Origin: a bacterium
Lineage (GTDB): Bacteria > Orphanbacterota > Orphanbacteria > Orphanbacterales > Orphanbacteraceae
Length of the DNA stretch: 64,000 nucleotides
Direction of reading: 5' to 3'
NCBI GenBank assembly: GCA_025782575.1
Contig: JALGYY010000046.1
Span: forward strand, 124,001 to 188,000
The notes below the pieces were generated by a model. That model searched no databases. It was not told the DNA's origin and was given only the letters and a program-made list of their open reading frames with translations. The translations under genes were made by a program, and so were the position numbers. Shown piece by piece: positions 8,525 to 16,701 of the stretch; position 1 is the stretch's first letter; each line of letters starts with the position of its first letter.

Positions 8525-10063
8525 GTGGGTATTCTCTCCCAATTGATCTTTCTACCGGCCATCACGGCGCTGGTACTCCTGCTGATTCCCCGTCTGCCGG
8601 AGAAACTAAGCCGTCTGATTACTTTTGCCGTTACCGTGGTCGTCTTCTTCATCTCCGTACAGCTTCTCGGAGACTTTGCCGGGACAGGTGCATTCGAGTA
8701 TGAAGAACGGGCGAGCTGGCTCCCCTCACTCGGCATTTCGTATCATCTCGGGATCGATGGGATTTCGCTGTTTCTCGTCCTTATGACGACTTTTCTGTCC
8801 CCCCTCGCCTATCTCTCGGCATGGAAATCAATCAATAAGCGGGTGAAGGAATTTTCGATCCTCTATCTCCTGCTTCAGACCGGCATGATCGGCGCATTCG
8901 TTTCGCTCGATCTGTTCCTCTTCTATTTTTTCTGGGAGCTGATGCTGGTCCCGATGGTGTTTATCATCGGTGTGTGGGGAGGGGCGCGCCGGATCTACGC
9001 GGCGATGAAGTTCGTTCTCTATACGATCGTCGGTTCTCTTCTTATGCTCGTCGCCCTTCTCTTCCTCGTGAGGTACGCCGCCGGTGTGAACGGGTATGTA
9101 TCATTCGATTTTGAAGATCTGCTTCGTGTTTCGATTCCGGCGCGGGGGCAGATGCTGCTTTTCTTGGCTTTCGGCCTCGCTTTCGCGGTGAAAGTACCGC
9201 TTTTCCCGTTTCATACATGGCTTCCCGATGCTCATGTGGAAGCGCCTACCGCAGGTAGCGCGATTCTGGCCGGAGTTCTGCTCAAGCTGGGCACATACGG
9301 TTTCATCCGTTTCGCCATGCCCCTCTTTCCCGACGCCGCTCACGCCATGGCGCCGGTAATCGCGATTCTCGCTCTCATCGGGATCGTCTACGCCGCCCTT
9401 GTGGCCATGGTGCAGCAGGACATCAAGAAGCTCGTCGCCTATTCCTCCGTCAGCCACCTCGGCTACGTAATGTTAGGCCTGTTCGTGTTCAATATGACCG
9501 GTACGGTGGGCGGAATCTTCGGCATGGTGAGCCACGGTCTGACCTCAGCCGGTCTCTTCCTTCTTGTCGGTGTCATATACGAAAGGCGCCACACGAGAGA
9601 GATCTCCGAGTATGGCGGCATCGCCCGCACCATGCCGGTCTTCGCGACCATGTTCTTTCTCGTCACGCTCGGTTCGATCGCTCTTCCGGGAACGAGCGGC
9701 TTCGTCGGAGAGTTCCTCGTGCTGGTCGGTGCGTTTCGTTTCTCGCCTCTCTATGCCACCATCGCCGCAACCGGCGTGGTTTTCGGCGCCGTCTACATGC
9801 TCTGGATGGTGCGGCGCGTCTTTTTCGGCCCGGTTACGAAAGAGGCGAACCGGAAAATTCCTGACATGAATCTTAGGGAGCTTGCCGTGATCATTCCGAT
9901 AGTGATCGGCATTATTGTCATGGGCGTCAAGCCGGCACCGATCCTCGATCGAATGGAAAGCGCCGTATCTGTCCATCTGGAGCGGATGGGCATTACCGAG
10001 ATTGTGGAAGCAGGCGGAGCAGACCACAGCACGGTCGAACATGCTTCGACGGAGGGAGATTGA
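8525..10063 (+). CDS. nuoM: NADH-quinone oxidoreductase subunit M (NuoM), antiporter-like
   Basis: This is the second antiporter-like proton-pumping subunit. It has 512 residues. Family landmarks are FFWELMLVPMVFIIGVWGG (buried glutamate), KVPLFPFHTWLPDAHVEAPT (with the channel lysine) and AYSSVSHLGYVMLG. The start is GTG 8525 behind a strong AGGAGGCGG ribosome-binding site that begins at the nuoL stop. The C-terminal tail (ADHSTVEHASTEGD) is hydrophilic and variable in the family. Confidence 0.95.
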   Translation: MGILSQLIFLPAITALVLLLIPRLPEKLSRLITFAVTVVVFFISVQLLGDFAGTGAFEYEERASWLPSLGISYHLGIDGISLFLVLMTTFLSPLAYLSAWKSINKRVKEFSILYLLLQTGMIGAFVSLDLFLFYFFWELMLVPMVFIIGVWGGARRIYAAMKFVLYTIVGSLLMLVALLFLVRYAAGVNGYVSFDFEDLLRVSIPARGQMLLFLAFGLAFAVKVPLFPFHTWLPDAHVEAPTAGSAILAGVLLKLGTYGFIRFAMPLFPDAAHAMAPVIAILALIGIVYAALVAMVQQDIKKLVAYSSVSHLGYVMLGLFVFNMTGTVGGIFGMVSHGLTSAGLFLLVGVIYERRHTREISEYGGIARTMPVFATMFFLVTLGSIALPGTSGFVGEFLVLVGAFRFSPLYATIAATGVVFGAVYMLWMVRRVFFGPVTKEANRKIPDMNLRELAVIIPIVIGIIVMGVKPAPILDRMESAVSVHLERMGITEIVEAGGADHSTVEHASTEGD

Positions 10064-10064
10064 G

Positions 10065-11546
10065 ATGAAGCCTCCGGTCATAACGCCTGAAATAGTTCAG
10101 GCTATCCTACCCTTCGTGATTCTCGCTCTCGGCGCTACGGCGATCACGATGACCGGGATCTGGAAATCGAAACGGGGCGCTCTGCTCTCCCTGATCGTAC
10201 TCCTGATTTCGGCCTGGAAACTGGGACCTCTCGTCGAGGGGGGACCGACGATTACCTGGGCAGGGGCGATCGTAGCTGATCGACTGAGCATGCTGCTCTC
10301 CGCCGTTCTCGTCTGTTCCGGTCTGCTGACCGTTCTTATCGCCCGCCCGGTCCTTCGCCGTGAGAACAACGATCGCCCGGAGTTTTACGGATTACTTCTC
10401 TTTTCTCTTTCTGGAATGCTGCTGATTGTATCGACCACCAATCTGCTGGTGATCTTTCTTGCACTCGAGCTCCTTTCTTTGCCGCTCTACATACTCTGCG
10501 GTTACAACCGTGAGGACGCCAGGGGAGGGGAAGCCGCGCTCAAGTACTTCCTGCTCGGCTCTTTCTCGTCGGCCATCTTTTTGTACGGTACGGCGCTACT
10601 CTTCGGCGCAACCGGAACGATCGACCTCGCCGCGATGGTAGAGGGGGACCGCCTGCTCTCTATAACGGGAGCTCTTCTTGTGCTCAGCGGTTTTTTGTTC
10701 AAGGTCGGAGCGGTGCCGTTCCACATGTGGGCGCCTGATGTTTATGATGGCGCGCCGACTCCGGTGACGTCATTCATGGCGACATCAGTCAAGGTCGCCT
10801 GCTTCGGAGTTCTGCTTCGGCTCTTTGCTCTCGCCGGTGAGGCGGGAGGGCCGTTCGCCCTTCTCATGCGAGGGGAGAACATGGGGAATGTTCTCTGGTG
10901 GATCGCTGTTCTCACGATGACTGTCGGTAATATTTCAGCCCTCACCCAATCGAACATCAAGAGAATGCTCGCCTTTTCTTCCATAGCTCATGCCGGTTAC
11001 ATATTTCTGGGGCTCATTCCCGGATCCGGATCTGTTGATGTGCGGGGTGTACTCTATTATCTGATCGCTTATGTGTTCATGACCACGGGTGCGTTCGCCG
11101 TGGTGGCGGCCCTCAGCTCGCGCGATCGCGGCCGGGAGGTTACGGGCGTCGAGCGTTATGCCGGACTTGGATTCCGGCGGCCCTATCTGGGTCTGGCCAT
11201 GACAGTCTTCATGATCTCCCTTGCCGGCATTCCGCCGACAGCCGGTTTCTTCGGCAAGTATCTCCTCTTCAGCTCGGCACTTGACCGGGGCTTGACGCCG
11301 CTGGTCGTGATCGCCGTTCTGAACAGTGCCCTCTCTGTGTACTATTACCTCCGGCCTGTTGTTGTCTTTTACATGAGAGACACCGACCGGCCGGTTCAGG
11401 TTGACGATTCAATCACACTCAAGCTGGCTGTCTTCATCGGCGTGGTCTGTGTCCTCTGGGGAGGATTCGCCCCCGATCTAGGAAGCCTGCCAGGAGTTCC
11501 TACCATTCTGGGTTGGGTGGAGGCATCGGCAGCCGCACTTCCATAA
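10065..11546 (+). CDS. nuoN: NADH-quinone oxidoreductase subunit N (NuoN), antiporter-like
   Basis: This is the third antiporter-like subunit and the last gene of the nuo operon. I start it at ATG 10065 (MKPPVITPEIVQAILPF), behind GGAGGGAG and right after the nuoM stop. The open frame extends back to 9915, but that part reads through nuoM and lacks family character. From 10065 the protein has 493 residues, a normal size. Landmarks are LALELLSLPLYILCGYNRED (buried glutamate), FKVGAVPFHMWAPDVYDGAP and FSSIAHAGYIFLG. The gene is followed by a convergent minus-strand gene 52 bases later. No clear U-tailed terminator is visible in that gap. Confidence 0.94.
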   Translation: MKPPVITPEIVQAILPFVILALGATAITMTGIWKSKRGALLSLIVLLISAWKLGPLVEGGPTITWAGAIVADRLSMLLSAVLVCSGLLTVLIARPVLRRENNDRPEFYGLLLFSLSGMLLIVSTTNLLVIFLALELLSLPLYILCGYNREDARGGEAALKYFLLGSFSSAIFLYGTALLFGATGTIDLAAMVEGDRLLSITGALLVLSGFLFKVGAVPFHMWAPDVYDGAPTPVTSFMATSVKVACFGVLLRLFALAGEAGGPFALLMRGENMGNVLWWIAVLTMTVGNISALTQSNIKRMLAFSSIAHAGYIFLGLIPGSGSVDVRGVLYYLIAYVFMTTGAFAVVAALSSRDRGREVTGVERYAGLGFRRPYLGLAMTVFMISLAGIPPTAGFFGKYLLFSSALDRGLTPLVVIAVLNSALSVYYYLRPVVVFYMRDTDRPVQVDDSITLKLAVFIGVVCVLWGGFAPDLGSLPGVPTILGWVEASAAALP

Positions 11547-11598
11547 CAACCCTTCCCGGCCGACGGACACTTCTCGACTGACGGCGAGACGGGTTCGT

Positions 11599-13317
11599 TC
11601 AAGCGCTCGTGGTTCGCTTCTTCCGCTCTCCAAGCCAGTCTGTCACCTCGTCCCGCCCCATGGTGTTCAGCACAGCTTCTTTGGTGAGCCATCCCTTACG
11701 TGCGATCCGGATTCCCATGTCCAGAGTCTCAAGGCCCCGGCGATCATGGGCGTCCGGCCCGATCGAGATCAGAAGGTGCCGCTCCCGAACGGCGGGGATA
11801 TCACGCCAGTCGACGTCCAGACGCTTCTCGTGAGCGTTCAGTTCGATTACTGTGTCGTTCGTACGGGCGGCGTCCCATACCGCTTCGGAGTCAAATTCAT
11901 ACGGTTCGCGGGCGAGCAGAAGCCGGCCGCTCGAATGGCCCAGAATCGTGGTATGGGGGTTCTGTACTGCCCGAATGAGCCTCGCGGTCTGCGCTTCTCT
12001 CTCCAGTCCGAACCGGGAGTGAATAGAGGCGACGACGAAATCAAGAATCCCGAGCAGCTCGTCTTCATAGTCCAGTTCCCCCTCGGCTAGAATATCCGAC
12101 TCGATTCCATGGAAGATGCGGAAAGGGGCGAGCTTCTCGTTCAGGCGGGCCACTTCTTCCGATTGTGCCCGAAGTCGATCGGGGGAGAGTCCCCCAGCAT
12201 ACCCTGCGCTCCTGCTGTGATCGGCGAGGCCTATGTATTCGAGCCCGAGGGAGATCGCGTGTTCGGCCATCTCCTCGATGGTCGCTTTGCCGTCACTCCA
12301 CGTTGAATGCATATGGAAGAGACCGCGAATGTCCGGAGATTCGAGCAGGCGGGGGAGTCTCCCCTGCTGCGCCGCTTCGATTTCGCCACGCCCTTCCCGA
12401 AGTTCCGGGGGAATCATAGGTAGACCGAGAGCCTGATAGGCTTCCGCCTCGTTAGACGCTTCGAGAGGAGCGTCCCCCCGCGCTGGAGAAAGACCGGACA
12501 GTTCAACGCCGGCCGTCTCCGCGATCGGTTTCAACTGCTCCAGGTGAGCGGCGCTCCCGGTCAAGAGGAGTAACTTCCCGCCGAACCGGGCGGGAGGGAC
12601 AGTGATAATCTCGATCGGGAGTTCGCTCCTCCCGGTATAGCAAAGTGTCTCCGCTGTTTGATCGGTCCCGGTCAGACCGGCGGCCAGGCGGTTCAGCAGG
12701 GGGGCCGGTTCGTCTATTGCGATCACAACGGTCACTCGATCGATCGTCTCCATTCCGCGGGCGATTCCCCCCGCCGGGGCTGCTGCAGGAGCACCGGATT
12801 CGAGCGCCCGCGAGACGATTTCTTCCGCTTCCCGCCTGCCCGCCATGTGGAGCCGGAGGCCTCTGACCCGTTTCCAGAGATCGATCCCGCTTCGTAGATT
12901 TTTCAGCAGCTTGGGCCCGAATCCTTTGATGTCGGCCGCTTGACCCGATTGAATCGCCGCCTCAAGCGCCTCCACCGACTCGACCCCGATTTCATCACGC
13001 AGCTTTCTCACACGCCCGGGACCGAGCCCCGAAAGCCCGGCCAGGTCAATCACGCCCTGCGGGATCTCCCTCCGAAGCTCCTCCAATTGTGGAATCGCCC
13101 CGGTTGCCATGAAGTAACCGATTTTTTCGGCCATCGCCTTCCCGATCCCGGGGATATCAGTCAATTTTCCCTCACGGATAAGTTCGGCGAGATCCCCCGC
13201 TTCGACCAGGCGGTCAGCAGCCTTCCCATAGGCTCTCACCTGGAACAGGGACTCCCCTTTCAGCTCCAGGAGCCTTCCGATCTCACGGAACGCACTGGCG
13301 ATCTCTTCGTTTGCCAT
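11599..13317 (-). CDS. polX: PolX-type protein: HhH repeats, degenerate polymerase palm, intact PHP nuclease domain
   Basis: The architecture is that of bacterial family X DNA polymerase. It has an N-terminal 8-kDa-like region, helix-hairpin-helix motifs (IPGIGKAMAEKI, LSGLGPGRVRKL, KGFGPKLLKNL), a nucleotidyltransferase palm (about 160-300) and a C-terminal PHP domain (about 330-560). I start at MANEEIASAF; an upstream ATG at 13344 adds nine residues. The palm keeps the framework ETI and VPPARFGG, but the usual DxD is R194/T196, the third aspartate is E236 and the GS motif is GG. The PHP metal ligands look complete: HMHSTWSDG, ADHS, GIE, SIHS, GHSSGR, PDAH. It is therefore probably a repair nuclease without polymerase activity. 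It is the only minus-strand gene in the window. Confidence 0.88.
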   Translation of the reverse strand: MANEEIASAFREIGRLLELKGESLFQVRAYGKAADRLVEAGDLAELIREGKLTDIPGIGKAMAEKIGYFMATGAIPQLEELRREIPQGVIDLAGLSGLGPGRVRKLRDEIGVESVEALEAAIQSGQAADIKGFGPKLLKNLRSGIDLWKRVRGLRLHMAGRREAEEIVSRALESGAPAAAPAGGIARGMETIDRVTVVIAIDEPAPLLNRLAAGLTGTDQTAETLCYTGRSELPIEIITVPPARFGGKLLLLTGSAAHLEQLKPIAETAGVELSGLSPARGDAPLEASNEAEAYQALGLPMIPPELREGRGEIEAAQQGRLPRLLESPDIRGLFHMHSTWSDGKATIEEMAEHAISLGLEYIGLADHSRSAGYAGGLSPDRLRAQSEEVARLNEKLAPFRIFHGIESDILAEGELDYEDELLGILDFVVASIHSRFGLEREAQTARLIRAVQNPHTTILGHSSGRLLLAREPYEFDSEAVWDAARTNDTVIELNAHEKRLDVDWRDIPAVRERHLLISIGPDAHDRRGLETLDMGIRIARKGWLTKEAVLNTMGRDEVTDWLGERKKRTTSA

Positions 13318-13460
13318 CTGTTCTCCCGGCCCGGAGGGCCTCAAAAAATCAGGTCTGGCGGACGACGATGAGTATACACTCTTGATGGGCGGAGCCCGAA
13401 ACGAAGCCTACATTCCGGGGTCTGTCGGGATTCGACCCCATTGCCCTGTGGAGAAAAGAG

Positions 13461-14156
13461 ATGAGTGACCCTACAACCCGGGCGGACGATTCTGTGTTGA
13501 TCGAAGTCCATCTCCACACAAAATACTCGATGGACTCCCGGTCAGAGCTCGAAGAGATAGAGGACCGGGCGCTCACGTGCGGTCGCGATTGGCTGGCGGT
13601 GACCGATCATGACACGATTGCAGGTGCGACACGTCTTCGTGATCGCGGACGAATTCCTATTGTGGTGGGTGAGGAGGTTTCGACTTCACTCGGCGACGTG
13701 ATCGGTCTGTTCTTAAAGGAGGAAATCGAACCAGGATATTCTCCTGAGGAGACGATGATGGCGATCAAGGAGCAGGGGGGATTGGTTTACATCCCCCATC
13801 CATTCGATCGTCAGCGCCGGACCAGACTGTTCAAGGAGGCCCTCGATAACCTGATCGGTTTCATTGACATTATTGAGGTGTGGAACGGGAAGACCCGTTA
13901 CGTCGAAGACAATGACAAGGCGGCCGCCTATGCTGCTGATCATGGGGTTGTAGCCTGTGCGGGGAGTGATGCACATCGCGTTCTCGAACTGGGGCGGAGT
14001 GCCATGGAGGTGAATTCGTTCGAAACCGCTTCCGAGTTCCTCGACGCCCTTCGCTGCGGTCGTCAGGTTCTCGAGCAAATGACTCCTCTCAAGACATTCA
14101 GGAAGCGAATGAACGGCATGTTCGGCCGGGGTGACTCGAAACCGGGGACCGGATAG
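13461..14156 (+). CDS. PHP-domain metal-dependent phosphoesterase
   Basis: This is a compact 231-residue PHP (polymerase and histidinol phosphatase) protein. Metal ligands appear in order: HLHTKYSMD (about 18-26), TDHD, GEE, IPHPFD and GSDAH. Relatives include RNase AM-like 5'-3' exonucleases and nucleoside 3',5'-bisphosphate phosphatases. The sequence does not fix the substrate. The start is ATG 13461 behind GAGAAAAGAG. It is transcribed divergently from the PolX-like gene, with 143 bases between the two starts. A short GC-rich inverted repeat follows it (14165-14181). Confidence 0.8.
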   Translation: MSDPTTRADDSVLIEVHLHTKYSMDSRSELEEIEDRALTCGRDWLAVTDHDTIAGATRLRDRGRIPIVVGEEVSTSLGDVIGLFLKEEIEPGYSPEETMMAIKEQGGLVYIPHPFDRQRRTRLFKEALDNLIGFIDIIEVWNGKTRYVEDNDKAAAYAADHGVVACAGSDAHRVLELGRSAMEVNSFETASEFLDALRCGRQVLEQMTPLKTFRKRMNGMFGRGDSKPGTG

Positions 14157-14164
14157 CCGGCAGA

Positions 14165-14181
14165 CGGCCCTCGACGGGCCG
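14165..14181. repeat. Small inverted repeat after the PHP gene
   Basis: CGGCCC and GGGCCG are separated by five bases. There is no T-run after the stem, so it is at best a weak or factor-dependent transcription end. It sits directly before the -35 element of the next promoter. Confidence 0.35.
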
Positions 14182-14182
14182 A

Positions 14183-14211
14183 TTGACACCTCTTTCCCCG
14201 TTTGCTACATT
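14183..14211 (+). promoter_or_regulatory. Sigma70-type promoter for the outer-membrane protein gene
   Basis: A perfect TTGACA (14183-14188) is followed by exactly 17 bases and TACATT (14206-14211), which matches four of six -10 positions. Transcription would start near 14218. That leaves a leader of about 70 bases before ATG 14288, which has GGGGAGAG as its ribosome-binding site. This is the best sigma70-like promoter in the intergenic regions I read. Confidence 0.65.
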
Positions 14212-14287
14212 CCGCGGGCCGGGATCTGCTCATGTCGGATTTCCGGTATGGATCCGGCCCGTTACCTCCCCGGGGAGAGTCGCCGTC

Positions 14288-15067
14288 ATGTATCTCCGAT
14301 TCCTTGTTATTGCGCTGCTTCTGCTCGCCTCGCCTCGATCTGCCCGGTCCCAATACGCTGACCCGCTCCGCCTGATCGAGATGCCCACTGCGGGAGTTCT
14401 CGCCCACGGTGCCTACAGCATGGATCTCAGGTTGTATTCAGGTGGAGGGGTATTGGCCGGCATCGGCGTCGGTCTTCGGGACGCCATTCAGTTCGGATTT
14501 GCATTTGGAGGAACAGGGGTGCTGGGCGCCGACGATCCGGAATGGAATCCCCGTGCGGAGTTCCAGTTCAGATGGCGGGTTTTGCGGGAGTCCTTCATGG
14601 GGCCGGCTATCGGTCTTGGATTCGACTCCCAGGGGCACGGCTTCTATGATGAAGAAACAGACCGTTATCAGGTAAAATCACGGGGTTTCTACGGCGTGGC
14701 GAGCAAGCATTTTATCTTTCTCGGGGAATTGGGACTGCACGGCGGAATGAACTACAGCCTCGAGAGAGATGATGATGATGAGGATCTCGATCTGTTTCTG
14801 GGAATCGAGAAGTCCATCGGCCCGGACCTGGATTTCATTACCGAGTACGACCTTGCAACGAATGACAATAAGGACGACGGACTCTTCGGGGAAGGCAAGG
14901 GGTATCTGAGCGCCGCGATCCTCTGGAGGGTTTCCCAGAATTTCCAGTTGCAGTTCGATTTCAGGAACCTGCTGGAAAACCATGAAGGGACGGACGACCG
15001 GCCCGAGCTCGCCGGTCTCGGCGACTGGAGCCGTGAAATTCAGATCCGTTACGTGGACTATTTTTAG
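14288..15067 (+). CDS. Exported outer-membrane beta-barrel protein, function unknown
   Basis: The protein has about 259 residues. I chose ATG 14288 because it begins a clean signal peptide (MYLRFLVIALLLLASPRSARSQ) and has GGGGAGAG upstream; the open frame back to 14183 spans the promoter. After the signal come alternating amphipathic strands typical of a small barrel, for example VLAGIGVGLRDAIQFGFAFG and FQLQFDFRNLL. The C-terminus is IQIRYVDYF, with the terminal aromatic residue used by the BAM insertion machinery. No known family is recognised. An acidic patch (ERDDDDEDLDL) may form an extracellular or periplasmic loop. Confidence 0.7.
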   Translation: MYLRFLVIALLLLASPRSARSQYADPLRLIEMPTAGVLAHGAYSMDLRLYSGGGVLAGIGVGLRDAIQFGFAFGGTGVLGADDPEWNPRAEFQFRWRVLRESFMGPAIGLGFDSQGHGFYDEETDRYQVKSRGFYGVASKHFIFLGELGLHGGMNYSLERDDDDEDLDLFLGIEKSIGPDLDFITEYDLATNDNKDDGLFGEGKGYLSAAILWRVSQNFQLQFDFRNLLENHEGTDDRPELAGLGDWSREIQIRYVDYF

Positions 15068-15130
15068 GTAGCATTCGCCGAGCATGGCTCGACGGGTGCC
15101 CCCTTTCCTATACTTTGAGGATACCTCCCC

Positions 15131-16084
15131 ATGGCCAACTGGCTCGAGTTTGAAAAGCCGATCATCGATCTTGAAAAGCGAATAGACGACCTCCGTCAAC
15201 TGGCCAAGCAGGAACATCTCGAAGTCGGAGACGAACTCCGCAAGCTGGAGAAAAAGGCTGACAAGCTGAGGCAGGACATATTCTCGAAGCTCAGTCGCTG
15301 GCAGCGGGTGCAGCTCGCTCGCCACCCCCTCAGGCCATTTACGCTCGACTATATCTCCAGGCTGACGACGGAGTTCATCGAACTTCACGGTGACCGGCTC
15401 TTTGCCGAAGACCCTGCCCTTGTGTGCGGTCTCGGGAAGATTAGCGGAAGACGGGCGCTCCTGATCGGCCATCAGAAGGGGAGGGATACCAAAGAGAAGT
15501 TGCGCCGAAACTTCGGCATGGTTCATCCCGAGGGATATCGCAAATCGCTCCGCCTCATGAATATGGCGAGCAAGTTTTCATTACCGATCGTGTCCTTTAT
15601 TGATACGCCGGGCGCCTACCCGGGGATCGAGGCCGAGGAGCGGGGCCAGTCGGTAGCTATCGCGGAGAACATCATTTCCATGGCTGCCCTTCGGACGCCG
15701 ACGGTCGCCGTGATTATCGGCGAGGGGGGGAGTGGGGGTGCCCTTGCCATTGCGGTGGCAGACAGGGTCCTCATGATGGAGAACGCCATCTACTCTGTCA
15801 TCTCCCCCGAAGGGTGTGCCGCCATTCTCTGGAAGGACAGGACGAAAGCGGAAGAGGCGGCTGAAGCCCTCCGGGTCACCGCGGATGATCTCCAGGAACT
15901 AGACGTCGTGAACGAGGTGATTCCCGAGCCGATCGGCGGGGCTCACAGGGATCCGACCGCCGCGGCCCGCCTTCTCGGGGAGAGTATTGAGCGCAACCTC
16001 GCGGAGCTCATCCAGATTCCCCTGGATCGGCTGATCGAGGAGCGGCGGGAACGGTACCTCAAGATGGGAGTTTTTACGGATTGA
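15131..16084 (+). CDS. accA: Acetyl-CoA carboxylase carboxyltransferase subunit alpha
   Basis: AccA pairs with AccD to move the carboxyl group from carboxybiotin to acetyl-CoA, giving malonyl-CoA for fatty acid synthesis. The 317-residue length is normal. Family features are the N-terminal LEFEKPIIDLEKRIDDLRQL helix, IGHQKGRDTKEKLRRNFGM, FIDTPGAYPGIEAEERGQ, and the oxyanion/CoA-binding segment GEGGSGGALAIAVADRVLM. accD is not in the window, as is common when the two subunits are unlinked. TATACT at 15109-15114 could be a -10 element just upstream, but no convincing -35 accompanies it. Confidence 0.96.
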   Translation: MANWLEFEKPIIDLEKRIDDLRQLAKQEHLEVGDELRKLEKKADKLRQDIFSKLSRWQRVQLARHPLRPFTLDYISRLTTEFIELHGDRLFAEDPALVCGLGKISGRRALLIGHQKGRDTKEKLRRNFGMVHPEGYRKSLRLMNMASKFSLPIVSFIDTPGAYPGIEAEERGQSVAIAENIISMAALRTPTVAVIIGEGGSGGALAIAVADRVLMMENAIYSVISPEGCAAILWKDRTKAEEAAEALRVTADDLQELDVVNEVIPEPIGGAHRDPTAAARLLGESIERNLAELIQIPLDRLIEERRERYLKMGVFTD

Positions 16085-16126
16085 TGGGGAAAGGGCGTCC
16101 CCAGGAGACGACAATTGTGCCTTAGA

Positions 16127-16151
16127 GGGGACACTCCACTGGTATGTCCCC
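16127..16151. repeat. Inverted repeat in the accA downstream spacer
   Basis: GGGGACA (16127-16133) and TGTCCCC (16145-16151) form a perfect 7-base stem around 11 bases, inside the 233-base gap between accA and the next gene. No T-run follows. The rest of the gap contains two ACGTTC copies (within 16199-16216) and no ORF, tRNA or recognised RNA family. It may be an mRNA end or an operator. Confidence 0.35.
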
Positions 16152-16317
16152 GCCGGGTGCTGTACCCAACCCCCTGTATCATTAGAGGTTAGCCCGTACG
16201 TTCTGCGGACGTTCGGGGCATGACCCTTGCATTCGTATGAAGGGAATTGCTCCCTCCGCCGACGGGGGATGGGAGGTGGCGCCATAACCCTTCGTTTCCC
16301 AAAGGCTTAGAGCAGGA

Positions 16318-16701
16318 ATGACCACGTTCACTCATACGGCGGTGGGAGGTGCGCTCGGTTGCGCCGGCCTCGGGTCGGCCGGATCGTTCGCCGCCGGGTT
16401 TGTTTCCCATTTCCCCCTCGATCTTATTCCCCACTGGGACCTGAAAAGCAAATGGATGGAATCGTGCCTGACATTAGGTGCTCTCGGACTGCTCTTCGCC
16501 CTGTTCGGGCCGACGCCTGTCTTCTGGGGAGCTCTGGGGGGGGCGCTCCCCGACCTGGAACATCTTCTCCCGTTCTCGAGAAAGTTCTATCCCAGCCACG
16601 GCCGGTTACACGGCAAAGCGCTCGGGCCGACTCACGCACTGGTGCAGGCGGGGATCGTTCTTGTCTGTGCGGGGCTCATTTACCGGGTGGGCCTCTCTTG
16701 A
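16318..16701 (+). CDS. Small membrane protein resembling YdjM/DUF457-type metal-dependent hydrolases
   Basis: This is a 127-residue protein with three or four hydrophobic segments. It has polar clusters rich in His, Asp and Glu facing what would be one side of the membrane: FTHTAVGG, SHFPLDLIPHWDLKSKW, GALPDLEHLLPF and YPSHGRLHGK. The combination of such His/Asp motifs with short transmembrane helices recalls the YdjM/DUF457 group of membrane-bound hydrolases, but the protein is shorter than most. The assignment is tentative and no substrate is implied. Its stop overlaps the TTG start of the C25 peptidase gene (TTGA). Confidence 0.6.
   Translation: MTTFTHTAVGGALGCAGLGSAGSFAAGFVSHFPLDLIPHWDLKSKWMESCLTLGALGLLFALFGPTPVFWGALGGALPDLEHLLPFSRKFYPSHGRLHGKALGPTHALVQAGIVLVCAGLIYRVGLS

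Noticed and set aside
16085-16317. Possible small RNA in the gap after accA
   Set aside because: Hairpins and a repeated ACGTTC are present, but nothing matches 6S RNA, tmRNA, RNase P or a riboswitch that I can recognise, and no terminator closes it.
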